From Microbacterium mangrovi (GTDB lineage: Bacteria; Actinomycetota; Actinomycetes; Actinomycetales; Microbacteriaceae), in NCBI RefSeq assembly GCF_000802305.1, contig NZ_JTDK01000027.1, positions 1 through 64,000 of the forward strand: a DNA stretch of 64,000 nt, read 5' to 3'. This document shows, piece by piece, positions 42,322 through 50,161 of the stretch. The position numbers and the translations under genes were made by a program. The notes under the pieces were generated by a model that ran no database searches, was not told the origin of the DNA, and saw only the letters and a program-made list of their open reading frames with translations. Each line of letters begins with the position of its first letter. Within the stretch, counting starts at the first letter, position 1.

Positions 42322-43190
42322 GCGCCGACTCGGCGGAGCTTCGCCATCGGCGCGAGCTCGCCCGGGAACACGCGCTTCACGCCGTCGCCGAGGGCCGCCT
42401 CGATGACGCGAATGTCGCGCACCAGGTGCTCGAGGCCTGCCGGCTCGAGGGATGCCGCGTGGTCCGAGCCCCACATGGCGCGGTCCAGGGTGATGTGGCG
42501 CTCGACCGCGACGGCGCCGAGGGCGACGGCGGCGAGCGAGATCTGCAGACCGCGCTCGTGGCCCGAGTAGCCGACCGGCACGCCGGCGTAGCGGTCCCGG
42601 AGGGTCGCGATCACCTTGAGGTTGGCCTCTTCCGGCTCCATCGGGTAGGTCGAGGTGGCGTGCAGGAGGACGACCTTGTCGGTGCCGAGCACGCCCAGGG
42701 CGCGGTCGATCTGCTCGATGGTCGACATCCCGGTCGACAGGATGATCGGCTTGCCGGTGTCGCGCAGCGCCTCGAGCAGCTCGAGGTCGGTGAGGCTCGC
42801 GGAGGCGACCTTGTGCGCGACGACGTTGAGGTCCTCGAGGAAGGCCACCGAGGGGACGTCCCACGGCGACGCGAACCAGTCGAGGCCGGCCAGGGTGGCA
42901 TAGTCGCCGATCTCGACGTACTGCTCGCGCTCGAACTCGACGCGGTAGCGGTACTCGAGGTAGGTCATGGTGCCCCATGGCGTCTCGCGCGGGACATCCC
43001 GCATGTGCTCGGGGGTGGAGATCTCGGGGGTGCGCTTCTGGAACTTCACCGCATTGGCGCCGGCCTTCGCGGCCACGTCGATGAGCTTCTTGGCGAGCTC
43101 GACGTCGCCGTTGTGGTTCAGGCCGATCTCGGCGATGACGTAGGCGGGGTTTCCTCCGCCGATGACGTTGTTTCCGATGGTGACGGTCAT
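42318..43190 (-). CDS. neuB: Nonulosonic acid (N-acetylneuraminate-type) synthase, without SAF domain
   Basis: 290 aa. TIM-barrel NeuB domain: AEIGLNHNGDVELAKKLID, AVKFQKRTPE, STGMSTIEQIDRAL, HATSTYPMEPEEANLKVI, YSGHERG and ERHITLDRAMWGSDHAAS. It condenses phosphoenolpyruvate with a hexose derivative to a nine-carbon acid. The usual C-terminal SAF/antifreeze domain of about 60 residues is missing; the protein ends after GELAPMAKLRRVGA, and this short form also occurs in other actinobacteria. ATG 43190 has GAGAGGAAT upstream. Whether the product is Neu5Ac, Kdn or another acid cannot be read from sequence. Confidence 0.9.
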   Translation of the reverse strand: MTVTIGNNVIGGGNPAYVIAEIGLNHNGDVELAKKLIDVAAKAGANAVKFQKRTPEISTPEHMRDVPRETPWGTMTYLEYRYRVEFEREQYVEIGDYATLAGLDWFASPWDVPSVAFLEDLNVVAHKVASASLTDLELLEALRDTGKPIILSTGMSTIEQIDRALGVLGTDKVVLLHATSTYPMEPEEANLKVIATLRDRYAGVPVGYSGHERGLQISLAAVALGAVAVERHITLDRAMWGSDHAASLEPAGLEHLVRDIRVIEAALGDGVKRVFPGELAPMAKLRRVGA

Positions 43191-43242
43191 TTCGGATTCC
43201 TCTCGTAGGTCTGCGTCGTCTTCCCTCAGAGAAGCGATCCCA

Positions 43243-43338
43243 GGTGAACGAGCGGCGACCTCCGGATGACCCTGAGAGGACCCTGAGGCATCGGGCTGCG
43301 GGCCATTCGGCGATGGCCGGTGAACGATTCGCGACCTC
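43243..43338 (-). promoter_or_regulatory. Duplicated motif upstream of neuB
   Basis: GGTGAACGANNNGCGACCTC occurs at 43243-43262 and 43319-43338, 17 of 20 bases identical and 76 bp apart. The two blocks, in swapped order, also occur upstream of the first gene of the operon (GGCGACCTC 46902-46910, GGTGAACGA 46924-46932). A shared regulator or promoter is possible. The rest of the 156-bp gap is non-coding. Confidence 0.4.
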
Positions 43339-43346
43339 TGCGCCGT

Positions 43347-44501
43347 TCAGCGCGCGCGGGCGTCGAGCACCCGGTCCGCGAGCTCGCGCACCGCACCGTC
43401 GCCGCCGTTCCGGGTGAGCACCACGCGCGCGGCGCGGCGCACCTCGGGGCGAGCGTCGGCGACCGCCACGGGCCAGCCCACGAGTCCCATCACGGCGAGG
43501 TCGTTGACGTCGTTGCCGAGGTAGGCGACGCGCTCGAGCGGGATGCCGGACTCCTCGGCCCAGACGCGCAGAGCGGCCGCCTTGTCGTCGACGCCGTGCA
43601 GCACGGGCACGCGGAGCTTGTCGGCCCGGGCGCGCACGACCGGGTTGGTCTCGGTGGAGAGGATGAGCACCGGGATGCCGGCCTTGCGCAGCAGTCCCAC
43701 GCCCATGCCGTCGTCGCGGCCGACGCGCACGGTCTCCCGGCCCTCGGCGTCGACCAGGACCGAGTCGTCGGTGTGCACCCCGTCGAAGTCGGTGACCACG
43801 GCGTCCACGTCGATCGGCTGCGGGGTCTCCAGCAGCGGCGCGAGCGCGGAGGCGATGGCGAGCTGGTGCTCGTCGTCGATCTCCACGGCGGACGCCTCGG
43901 ACACCTCGATGATGGCGGTGCGCCCGAAGAACCGGTGCTGTGCGGTGCGGAACCCGGCCGCATCGAACGCGTAGAACGCCCCCGTCTCGAGATAGTGCGG
44001 TTCCCGGTCCTGCCGGCGCGGACGGTGGGCGGCGTCGTGGTTGATCGCCTCCGCGGTCCCGTCGGCGGTGCGCCCCCAGAGGAATCCGTAGGTCTCGAAC
44101 GCGGAGAACGCGCTGTCGTATCCGCCCTCGCGCACGGCGGCGACCGCCTCGTCGATGCCCGCGCTCGGGATGAACGGCGAGGTCGCCTGCAGGAAGACGA
44201 TGGTGGTCACGTCGATGCCGGATGCCTCGAGCTCTCCGACCGCGTGCAGCAGGGCCGACTCGGACGAGGCGGTGTCGCCCGCCAGCGCGGCCGGACGCGG
44301 CACGATGCGGGCCCCGGCGCCGGCCGCGACCTCGGCGATCTCCGCATCGTCCGTGGTGACGACCACGAGGTCGACGCGCTCCGCCGCCACGGCGGCGTGC
44401 ACGGCGCGGGCGATGAGCGGCACGCCGCCCACGCGCCGGACGTTCTTGCGGGGCACGCCCTTCGACCCGCCGCGGGCGGGGATGATCGCGACGGTCGTCA
44501 T
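43347..44501 (-). CDS. neuA: Bifunctional acylneuraminate cytidylyltransferase / HAD phosphatase
   Basis: 384 aa. Residues 1-225: CMP-nonulosonate synthetase with IIPARGGSKGVPRKNV (nucleotide loop), TTIVFLQATSPF and YLETGAFYAF. Residues 235-384: HAD phosphatase of KdsC type, DFDGVHTDD (catalytic Asp), LILSTETNP, KAAAL and YLGNDVNDLAVM. The pair would dephosphorylate a 9-phosphate and activate the acid with CMP, so the pathway probably uses phosphorylated intermediates. ATG 44501 overlaps the upstream stop by four bases. Confidence 0.9.
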   Translation of the reverse strand: MTTVAIIPARGGSKGVPRKNVRRVGGVPLIARAVHAAVAAERVDLVVVTTDDAEIAEVAAGAGARIVPRPAALAGDTASSESALLHAVGELEASGIDVTTIVFLQATSPFIPSAGIDEAVAAVREGGYDSAFSAFETYGFLWGRTADGTAEAINHDAAHRPRRQDREPHYLETGAFYAFDAAGFRTAQHRFFGRTAIIEVSEASAVEIDDEHQLAIASALAPLLETPQPIDVDAVVTDFDGVHTDDSVLVDAEGRETVRVGRDDGMGVGLLRKAGIPVLILSTETNPVVRARADKLRVPVLHGVDDKAAALRVWAEESGIPLERVAYLGNDVNDLAVMGLVGWPVAVADARPEVRRAARVVLTRNGGDGAVRELADRVLDARAR

Positions 44502-45856
44502 CGGCCCTGCAGCGCCTTCATCGCGCGACCGAATCGTCGCTGAGCGCCGCTGATCGTGAGCCGCAGCTCCTCGGTGCGCGTCACGTCGCCGGTGGGTGTG
44601 AGCGCCCGGGAGAAGAACGTGTGGCGTCCGCCCGGCAGCGACAGCTCCGCGAGCCGGCGCCGGGAGAAGTACCGCTGGCGCTCCGCCTCGTCCATGCTGT
44701 GCAGCATCCGCTCGGCCCGCGGCCGCAGGTGCGACATGATCATCGGCTGCATGCAGTAGCCGACGGCATCCACCAGGCCCTGCAGGCGTGCGGGGCTGCG
44801 GTACGGCGAGTCCTTCCGCGTCAGCGCGTCGATGATCGTCACCGGCACGCGGTTGCTGTTCTGGAACGGGTCGAGTCGGTGCAGCAGGAGCTCCGTCCCG
44901 GCCGATGCGATGGGCAGGCCCAGCACCGCGTGCGCGCTGGTCAGCGCGGACGAGAATCCCGCGACGACCCCCACCGTGTTCAGCCGCAGGGCGAGCACCT
45001 CGGCGGGCGCAGGGCCCGAGTACATGGCCCACTCGAGCCCGGTGTCCCGCGCGTGCGCGGCCAGGGCGTCGACGATGGCCGGCGGCGCGGACGGGTGCGG
45101 CTTGAACACCACGCGCTCGGCGCCGAGGGCCCTCGCCCGGCCGATCATGTTCAGCTGCATGGTCTGCTCTTCGTCCGCGGTGACCAGCCCGAGCTCCGCG
45201 AGGTACTGACCGAGCACCAGCGCGGTGCGCGAGCCGGATGCCGCCAGGGAGTCGAGCCGCGCGTCGGCGACGGCGGCGGCGACCTCGTCGAGCACCGCCC
45301 GCATCCGGTCGGCGGCCACCGCCACGCGCACGGCGCCCGTCTCGGTGAACAGCACGGGCTCGACGCCCGGCACCACGTCGGCATATGCCACCGCGCGCAT
45401 GCGTCCGGTGATGCTGCGGCCGAGACGGTCGCGGATGGGCGAGTAGGTCATCAGACCGTCGCCGATCACGGTGAGCGGCGCGGCGAAGAACACCGAGGCC
45501 AGGGCTCGCGACGGGGACACCTGCGGACTCTGCAGATAGAGTTCGACGTCGTCGCTGCCGAGACCCCATGCGGTGCGCAGCAGGCGTTCGAGCAGCGGCA
45601 GCTCGCTCTCCGGCGGATTCCACAGCGTCGGCGGGATCGGCGCGATCAGGTCGTTGAGCGACACCACCTGGTCGAAGCGGCGCAGCAGCCCCGACATGAA
45701 CGCGAGCTCTCCCGGCCCGGAGCCGAGCTCGGGCACGAGGGCGGCGTTCACCGACAGCAGGATGCGGTGCGGTGTCTCCGGGATCTCCCCCGCGTCGATC
45801 GCCGCCGCGGCGGTCATCAGGCCGTAGGCCGAGTTCAGCACGAAGATCTGGGCCAT
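44498..45856 (-). CDS. Polysialyltransferase-family (POLYST) glycosyltransferase
   Basis: 452 aa. The N-terminus AQIFVLNSAYGLMTAAAAID and the later RVVFKPHPSAPPAIVD, GVVAGFSSALTSAHAVLG are the pattern of the alpha-2,8-polysialyltransferase family (CMP-sialic acid binding KPHP, with the downstream SSAL). It would transfer CMP-activated nonulosonic acid into a polymer. It is coupled to genes on both sides by overlaps (TGATG with the GT2 gene, ATGA with neuA). Confidence 0.8.
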   Translation of the reverse strand: MAQIFVLNSAYGLMTAAAAIDAGEIPETPHRILLSVNAALVPELGSGPGELAFMSGLLRRFDQVVSLNDLIAPIPPTLWNPPESELPLLERLLRTAWGLGSDDVELYLQSPQVSPSRALASVFFAAPLTVIGDGLMTYSPIRDRLGRSITGRMRAVAYADVVPGVEPVLFTETGAVRVAVAADRMRAVLDEVAAAVADARLDSLAASGSRTALVLGQYLAELGLVTADEEQTMQLNMIGRARALGAERVVFKPHPSAPPAIVDALAAHARDTGLEWAMYSGPAPAEVLALRLNTVGVVAGFSSALTSAHAVLGLPIASAGTELLLHRLDPFQNSNRVPVTIIDALTRKDSPYRSPARLQGLVDAVGYCMQPMIMSHLRPRAERMLHSMDEAERQRYFSRRRLAELSLPGGRHTFFSRALTPTGDVTRTEELRLTISGAQRRFGRAMKALQGR

Positions 45857-46830
45857 CAGCGCACCGCCCCTCGCGTGAAGCGGGCGAGCATCCGCCGCCG
45901 CGGTTCCGACATGCGCCGCAGCGCGTCGTCGACGTAGCGGGGCGGCACCGCCTCGATGAGGTCTCGCACGCCGCGACGCAGATCGGTGCGCAGCGCGGGG
46001 GTCATCGCGCGGGAGCGTCGCAGGTGATGCGCGCACACCGCGAGGGTGGTCCATACCGCCTTCGGCATATAGAGGTCGACATCCCGGTCCGCGGCCACGA
46101 TGTCCAGCGTCTGGCTGAAGGCGGGGAGGAAGTCCAGCTGCCGCCGGTCGGCGATCTGCGTCAGCGAGGTCGCGACGCCGCGCCGGTAGAGCAGGGCGGG
46201 GGCGTCCACCACCGCGAAGGACCGCGCGGTCAGGTGCAGGCGCCAGATCCACGGGCGGTCCTCGGCGGTGAACAGCCCCTCCGGGAAGGCGGCCAGTCCC
46301 TGGTCGATCAGTCGGCTGTGGAACATGCCCGCCCAGGCATACGGATAGTCGACCATCGTGGTGTCGTCGTCGGGCAGGATCGCGTCCCGCGGCGAGCAGA
46401 CGACGCCGCGCCACGGGTGGGGAGCCCGGATGAGCTGGCGCCGGCCCTCGGTCACTGTCACGTGATCGGTGCGGACGAAGTCGGTGTCGAAGGCGTGCAT
46501 GGCCTCGGCGAGCGAGGCGAGACGGCCGGGAGCCATCCAGTCGTCGCCGTCGACGAAGCAGAACAGGTCGCCCTCGACGTGCGCGAGCCCCTGGTTGCGG
46601 GCGCTGGCGAGCCCGACCGGGCTGTCGTTGCGAAGCAGTTCGGCCGAGCCGAACCGGGATGCCGCCTCCCTCATCCGCTCGCCGGTGTCGTCGGACGATC
46701 CGTCGTCGATCGCGACGAGCTTCAGCGCGTCGGGGTCGTCGAACTGCCGCGCCAGTGTCGCCAGCGTGGTTCCGATGAAGGGGCCGGCGTCTTTGGCCGG
46801 CAGGATCACAGTGACTTGCGTGCCTGTCAC
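45856..46830 (-). CDS. Family 2 glycosyltransferase
   Basis: 324 aa. GT-A fold: QVTVILPAKDAGPFIGTTLA, VAIDDGSSDDTG, SARNQGLAHVEGD and FVDGDDWMAPG, with DGDD the metal/nucleotide motif. First gene of the five-gene operon. It probably adds the linking sugar between nonulosonic acid units or primes the chain. The GTG at 46830 has GGGAGCGAC upstream. Confidence 0.87.
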   Translation of the reverse strand: MTGTQVTVILPAKDAGPFIGTTLATLARQFDDPDALKLVAIDDGSSDDTGERMREAASRFGSAELLRNDSPVGLASARNQGLAHVEGDLFCFVDGDDWMAPGRLASLAEAMHAFDTDFVRTDHVTVTEGRRQLIRAPHPWRGVVCSPRDAILPDDDTTMVDYPYAWAGMFHSRLIDQGLAAFPEGLFTAEDRPWIWRLHLTARSFAVVDAPALLYRRGVATSLTQIADRRQLDFLPAFSQTLDIVAADRDVDLYMPKAVWTTLAVCAHHLRRSRAMTPALRTDLRRGVRDLIEAVPPRYVDDALRRMSEPRRRMLARFTRGAVR

Positions 46831-46937
46831 GTCGCTCCCGTGGTCTGTCGGTGCACCGCAGGTGCGGTCTCCGGCAGGTTCTCAAGCCGCGGTGACACTC
46901 CGGCGACCTCGAGGCAACGCCCGGGTGAACGAACCCC

Positions 46938-48389
46938 TCAGCCGGCGTGATCGCGCGTGGCCCACCAGTCGCGCAGGCGGGACTCGGCCTCGTCGGAGCT
47001 GATCTCGCCCTCGTCGAGGCGGATGTCCATCAAGAACCGGTACGCCTCCCCGACGTCGCGACCGGGCGGGATGCCGAGGATCGCCATGATCTCGGTGCCG
47101 CCGAGCGCCGGGCGCAGGGCATCCAGCGCCTCCTGCTCGGCGAGCTCGGAGATGCGGCGCTCGATGTCGTCGTAGGCGCCCGCGAGCCGCGCGGCCTTGC
47201 GCCGGTTGCGCGTGGTCACGTCAGCGCGGGTGAGGATGTGCAGGCGTTCGAGCAGGTCGTCGGCATCCCGCACGTACCGCCGCACCGCGGAGTCGGTCCA
47301 CGCGCCCTCCGCGTAGCCGAAGAACCGCAGATGCAGCTCGATGAGGCGTGCGACGGCATCGATGGTCTGGGAATCGAAGCGGAGCTCCTTGAGGCGCTTG
47401 CGCGCCATCCGCGATCCCTTGACGTCGTGATGGTGGAAGGTGACGCCCCCGCCGGCTTCGAGGCGGCGCGTCGCCGGCTTGCCGATGTCGTGGAGCAGCG
47501 CGGCGAGCCGCAGGGCGACGTCGGGTTCGGCGCCGGGATGCCGCGCCTTCTCCAGGTCGATGGTCTGCTGCAGCACGGTGAGCGAGTGCTCGTAGACGTC
47601 CTTGTGATGGTGGTGCTCGTCCATCTCGAGCTGCAGCGCGGGGACCTCGGGAAGGAACTCGTCCATCAGACCGGTGTCGACGAGGATCCGGATGCCGCGC
47701 GCCGGATCGTCGGTCTGGAGCATCCGCACGAGCTCGGACTGGATCCGCTCGGCGCTCACGATCCGCAGGGTCTGGTGCAGGCGCTCCATCGCCTCGAGCG
47801 TGTCGGGATGCACGTCGAAGCCGAGCTGCGAGGCGAAGCGGGCGGCGCGCATCATGCGCAGCGGGTCGTCGCCGAAGCTCACCTTCGGCTCGATGGGCGT
47901 GCGCAGCACGCCGGCCAGGAGGTCTTCGACTCCTCCGGTGGGGTCGACGAGCGCCCGCTGGGGCACGCGCAGCGCCATCGCGTTCACGGTGAAGTCGCGG
48001 CGCACGAGGTCGCCGTCCAGGGTGTCGCCGAACTCCACGCTGGGCTTGCGGGTCTTGCCGTCGTACGCGTCGGCGCGATAGGTGGTGATCTCCACCTGTT
48101 CGGCCGGGGCGCCTTGCACCTTGATGCGGGCGGCGATCGTGCCGAACGCGCGACCGACATCCCACGTCTTCGAGGCCAGCGGCGTGACGATGCGGAGGAT
48201 GTCGTCGGGCCGTGCGTCGGTCGTGAAGTCGAGGTCGTGGGTCGGGCGGCCGAGCAGCGCATCGCGCACGGGACCCCCGACGATGGACAACTCATGGCCG
48301 GCGTCGTCGAACGCCCTGGCGAGCGCGGCGACCACCGGCGAGTCGGCGAGTGCGCCGAGGCGCGCGATCCCCTCGACCATGTTGAGCAT
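46938..48389 (-). CDS. cca: CCA tRNA nucleotidyltransferase with HD domain
   Basis: 483 aa. Class II polymerase head with IVGGPVRDALLGRPTHDLDFTTDA (metal ligands DLD) and RRDFTVNAMAL; RNA-binding helices; an HD phosphohydrolase domain from about residue 255 (MDEHHHHKDVYEHSL, LAALLHDIGKPATRR). It builds or repairs the CCA end of tRNAs. In actinobacteria it lies near murJ and trxB, as here. ATG 48389 follows TAGGCT (minus strand 48401-48396) at leaderless distance; a second Met three codons on is possible. Confidence 0.94.
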   Translation of the reverse strand: MLNMVEGIARLGALADSPVVAALARAFDDAGHELSIVGGPVRDALLGRPTHDLDFTTDARPDDILRIVTPLASKTWDVGRAFGTIAARIKVQGAPAEQVEITTYRADAYDGKTRKPSVEFGDTLDGDLVRRDFTVNAMALRVPQRALVDPTGGVEDLLAGVLRTPIEPKVSFGDDPLRMMRAARFASQLGFDVHPDTLEAMERLHQTLRIVSAERIQSELVRMLQTDDPARGIRILVDTGLMDEFLPEVPALQLEMDEHHHHKDVYEHSLTVLQQTIDLEKARHPGAEPDVALRLAALLHDIGKPATRRLEAGGGVTFHHHDVKGSRMARKRLKELRFDSQTIDAVARLIELHLRFFGYAEGAWTDSAVRRYVRDADDLLERLHILTRADVTTRNRRKAARLAGAYDDIERRISELAEQEALDALRPALGGTEIMAILGIPPGRDVGEAYRFLMDIRLDEGEISSDEAESRLRDWWATRDHAG

Positions 48390-48395
48390 CCCACG

Positions 48396-48401
48396 AGCCT
48401 A
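48396..48401 (-). promoter_or_regulatory. -10 box of cca (leaderless)
   Basis: TAGGCT on the minus strand, six bases before ATG 48389. Confidence 0.4.
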
Positions 48402-48432
48402 TCCGGCGCCCCCTGGACAGCCCCCGAGCCCG

Positions 48433-49962
48433 TCAGTCGGCGAAGCGCAGCATCCCGATGAAGAGCAGCTCGCGTACCCGGGGCACGAGGTCGGCGCGCA
48501 GCGCCGCGGCATCCGCGTCGAGCAGTTGCGCGATCGCGTCGATGAGAACGCCCACGGCGAGGTCGCCGTCGCACGCCCCGACCAGGGCGGCAAGCGCGGG
48601 GTCCGCTTCGAGCACGCGGGCGAACCCGCCGCCCTGGTGCAGTTCGATGACGCTCGGCGCCTCGGCGCCGGGCAGATGGTGACGGGCCTCGGTGACGTCC
48701 GGGGCGGTGAGCAGCACCGAGGCGGCCACGGCGGCGTCATCCATCCCGGACACGCGGTCCCAGGCATCGAGCGAGCGGGCCAGGGCCGCGCCGAGCCCGG
48801 CCTCGGCGACCGGCTGGAGCACGCGTTCGTACCGGGCGAGGCGGGCAGAACCGGTGGCGCGCCGCAGCAGCACGTAGCCGAAGCCGATCTCGCTCACGCC
48901 GCGCGCCTCGAAGTCGTCGAGCCACGCGCCGAGCATCCGGTCGTACTCCGGCGAGCCGGGCAGCGTGCCGGCATCCCGGATCCACAGCTGGGCGTACGCG
49001 ACCGGATCGAGCCTTTCCCGCTCGATCACCCAGGCATCCAGCGGAATGCCGGATGCCGCCACCCACTGCCGCACGCGGTTGAGTCCGTCGACGCCGTCCT
49101 TCGTCTCCCAGTTGCCGAGCAGCTGCGCGACGCCGCCGGGGGCGAGGACCCGTCCGACCGTCTCGACGAACGAGGCCACGACCCCGTCGCCGATGCGGCC
49201 GCCGTCACGGTACTCGTACGCGGGCATCTCGTCGGTGCGCGGCGTGATGACGAACGGCGGATTCGACACGACGCGGTCGAAGAGCTCCCCGTCGACCGGC
49301 GCGAACATGTCGCCGAGGCGCACGTCGATGCCGTCCACGCCGTTCAGCAGCGCGTTCAGCCGGGTGATCGCCAGGGCGCGCGCCGACACGTCGGTGGCGA
49401 CCACCGCGTCGGCGAACAGTCGTGCCCGCAGCGCCTGGATCCCGCATCCGGTGCCGAGGTCGAGCACGCGACCGGTGGGCACCGGCAGCTGCAGCCCGGC
49501 GAGGGTGAGGGATGCCCCGCCGACGCCGAGCACGTGGTCTTCGGGGAGTGCGCCGTGCAGCGCCGCCTCGTCGAGGTCGCTGGCGATCCACCACTGTCCG
49601 GCGCCGGTGTCGTCCACCCAGTCCTGCGGACGGATGAGGAGCTGGGGATGCAGCATCCCGCCGTCGCGCGCAACCGCGCCGAGCGCCTCGAGGCCGGCGA
49701 CGCCCGTGGCCGGGAAGGCTGCGGCCACCGCTTCGGCCGGGACCGGATCGCCGATGCCGAAGAGGCGCGCGATGGTGGCCAGCGGGTGGTCGTCGCGCGC
49801 GAACGCGCGGCGCGCCGGCAGCGCGTCACCGCGGCCGATCGCGGCATCCGCGGCGGAGCCCCACAGCTCGCGCAGGCGGTCCGAGCGGAAGCCCGCCGCG
49901 TGCAGGTCTGCCGCGAGCCGGCGGCACAGGTCGGGATCGGGGTCGGGAAGCTGGTGCACCAC
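48433..49962 (-). CDS. Class I SAM-dependent methyltransferase
   Basis: 509 aa. SAM-binding motif I VLDLGTGCGIQALRARLFAD near residue 170 and VVSNPPFVITPRTDE (NPPF, the HemK/RlmG-type amide or adenine N-methylation motif) near 235. An N-terminal domain of about 150 residues (DUF7059-like) and a C-terminal 200-residue domain flank it. The target, rRNA or protein, is not clear. A GTG start at 49962 follows CAGAAT (minus strand 49974-49969) at leaderless distance; the adjacent GTG 49959 is equally possible. Divergent from the DUF6049 gene. Confidence 0.85.
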   Translation of the reverse strand: MVHQLPDPDPDLCRRLAADLHAAGFRSDRLRELWGSAADAAIGRGDALPARRAFARDDHPLATIARLFGIGDPVPAEAVAAAFPATGVAGLEALGAVARDGGMLHPQLLIRPQDWVDDTGAGQWWIASDLDEAALHGALPEDHVLGVGGASLTLAGLQLPVPTGRVLDLGTGCGIQALRARLFADAVVATDVSARALAITRLNALLNGVDGIDVRLGDMFAPVDGELFDRVVSNPPFVITPRTDEMPAYEYRDGGRIGDGVVASFVETVGRVLAPGGVAQLLGNWETKDGVDGLNRVRQWVAASGIPLDAWVIERERLDPVAYAQLWIRDAGTLPGSPEYDRMLGAWLDDFEARGVSEIGFGYVLLRRATGSARLARYERVLQPVAEAGLGAALARSLDAWDRVSGMDDAAVAASVLLTAPDVTEARHHLPGAEAPSVIELHQGGGFARVLEADPALAALVGACDGDLAVGVLIDAIAQLLDADAAALRADLVPRVRELLFIGMLRFAD

Positions 49963-50085
49963 CCCTCTATTCTGGCTGCGCAGTCGCTTCAGGATGCCGC
50001 GCCCGCCGGCCGCCCGGCCGGGTCCGTTCCGGCATGCACCGGCCGCGCACGGCGCGCGCTCGGCTGGTCCCGAGGTCCCGCCCCG

Positions 50086-50091
50086 TAGAAT
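50086..50091 (+). promoter_or_regulatory. -10 box upstream of the DUF6049 gene
   Basis: TAGAAT, 71 bases before ATG 50162. Unlike most genes here this transcript would have a leader of about 60 bases. Confidence 0.35.
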
Positions 50092-50161
50092 CGGGGCTGA
50101 TCGCGGGGTCACTTCCCCGCACCGACCGGCGTGCGGGCCCTCGCACCGGACCAGAGCTTTC

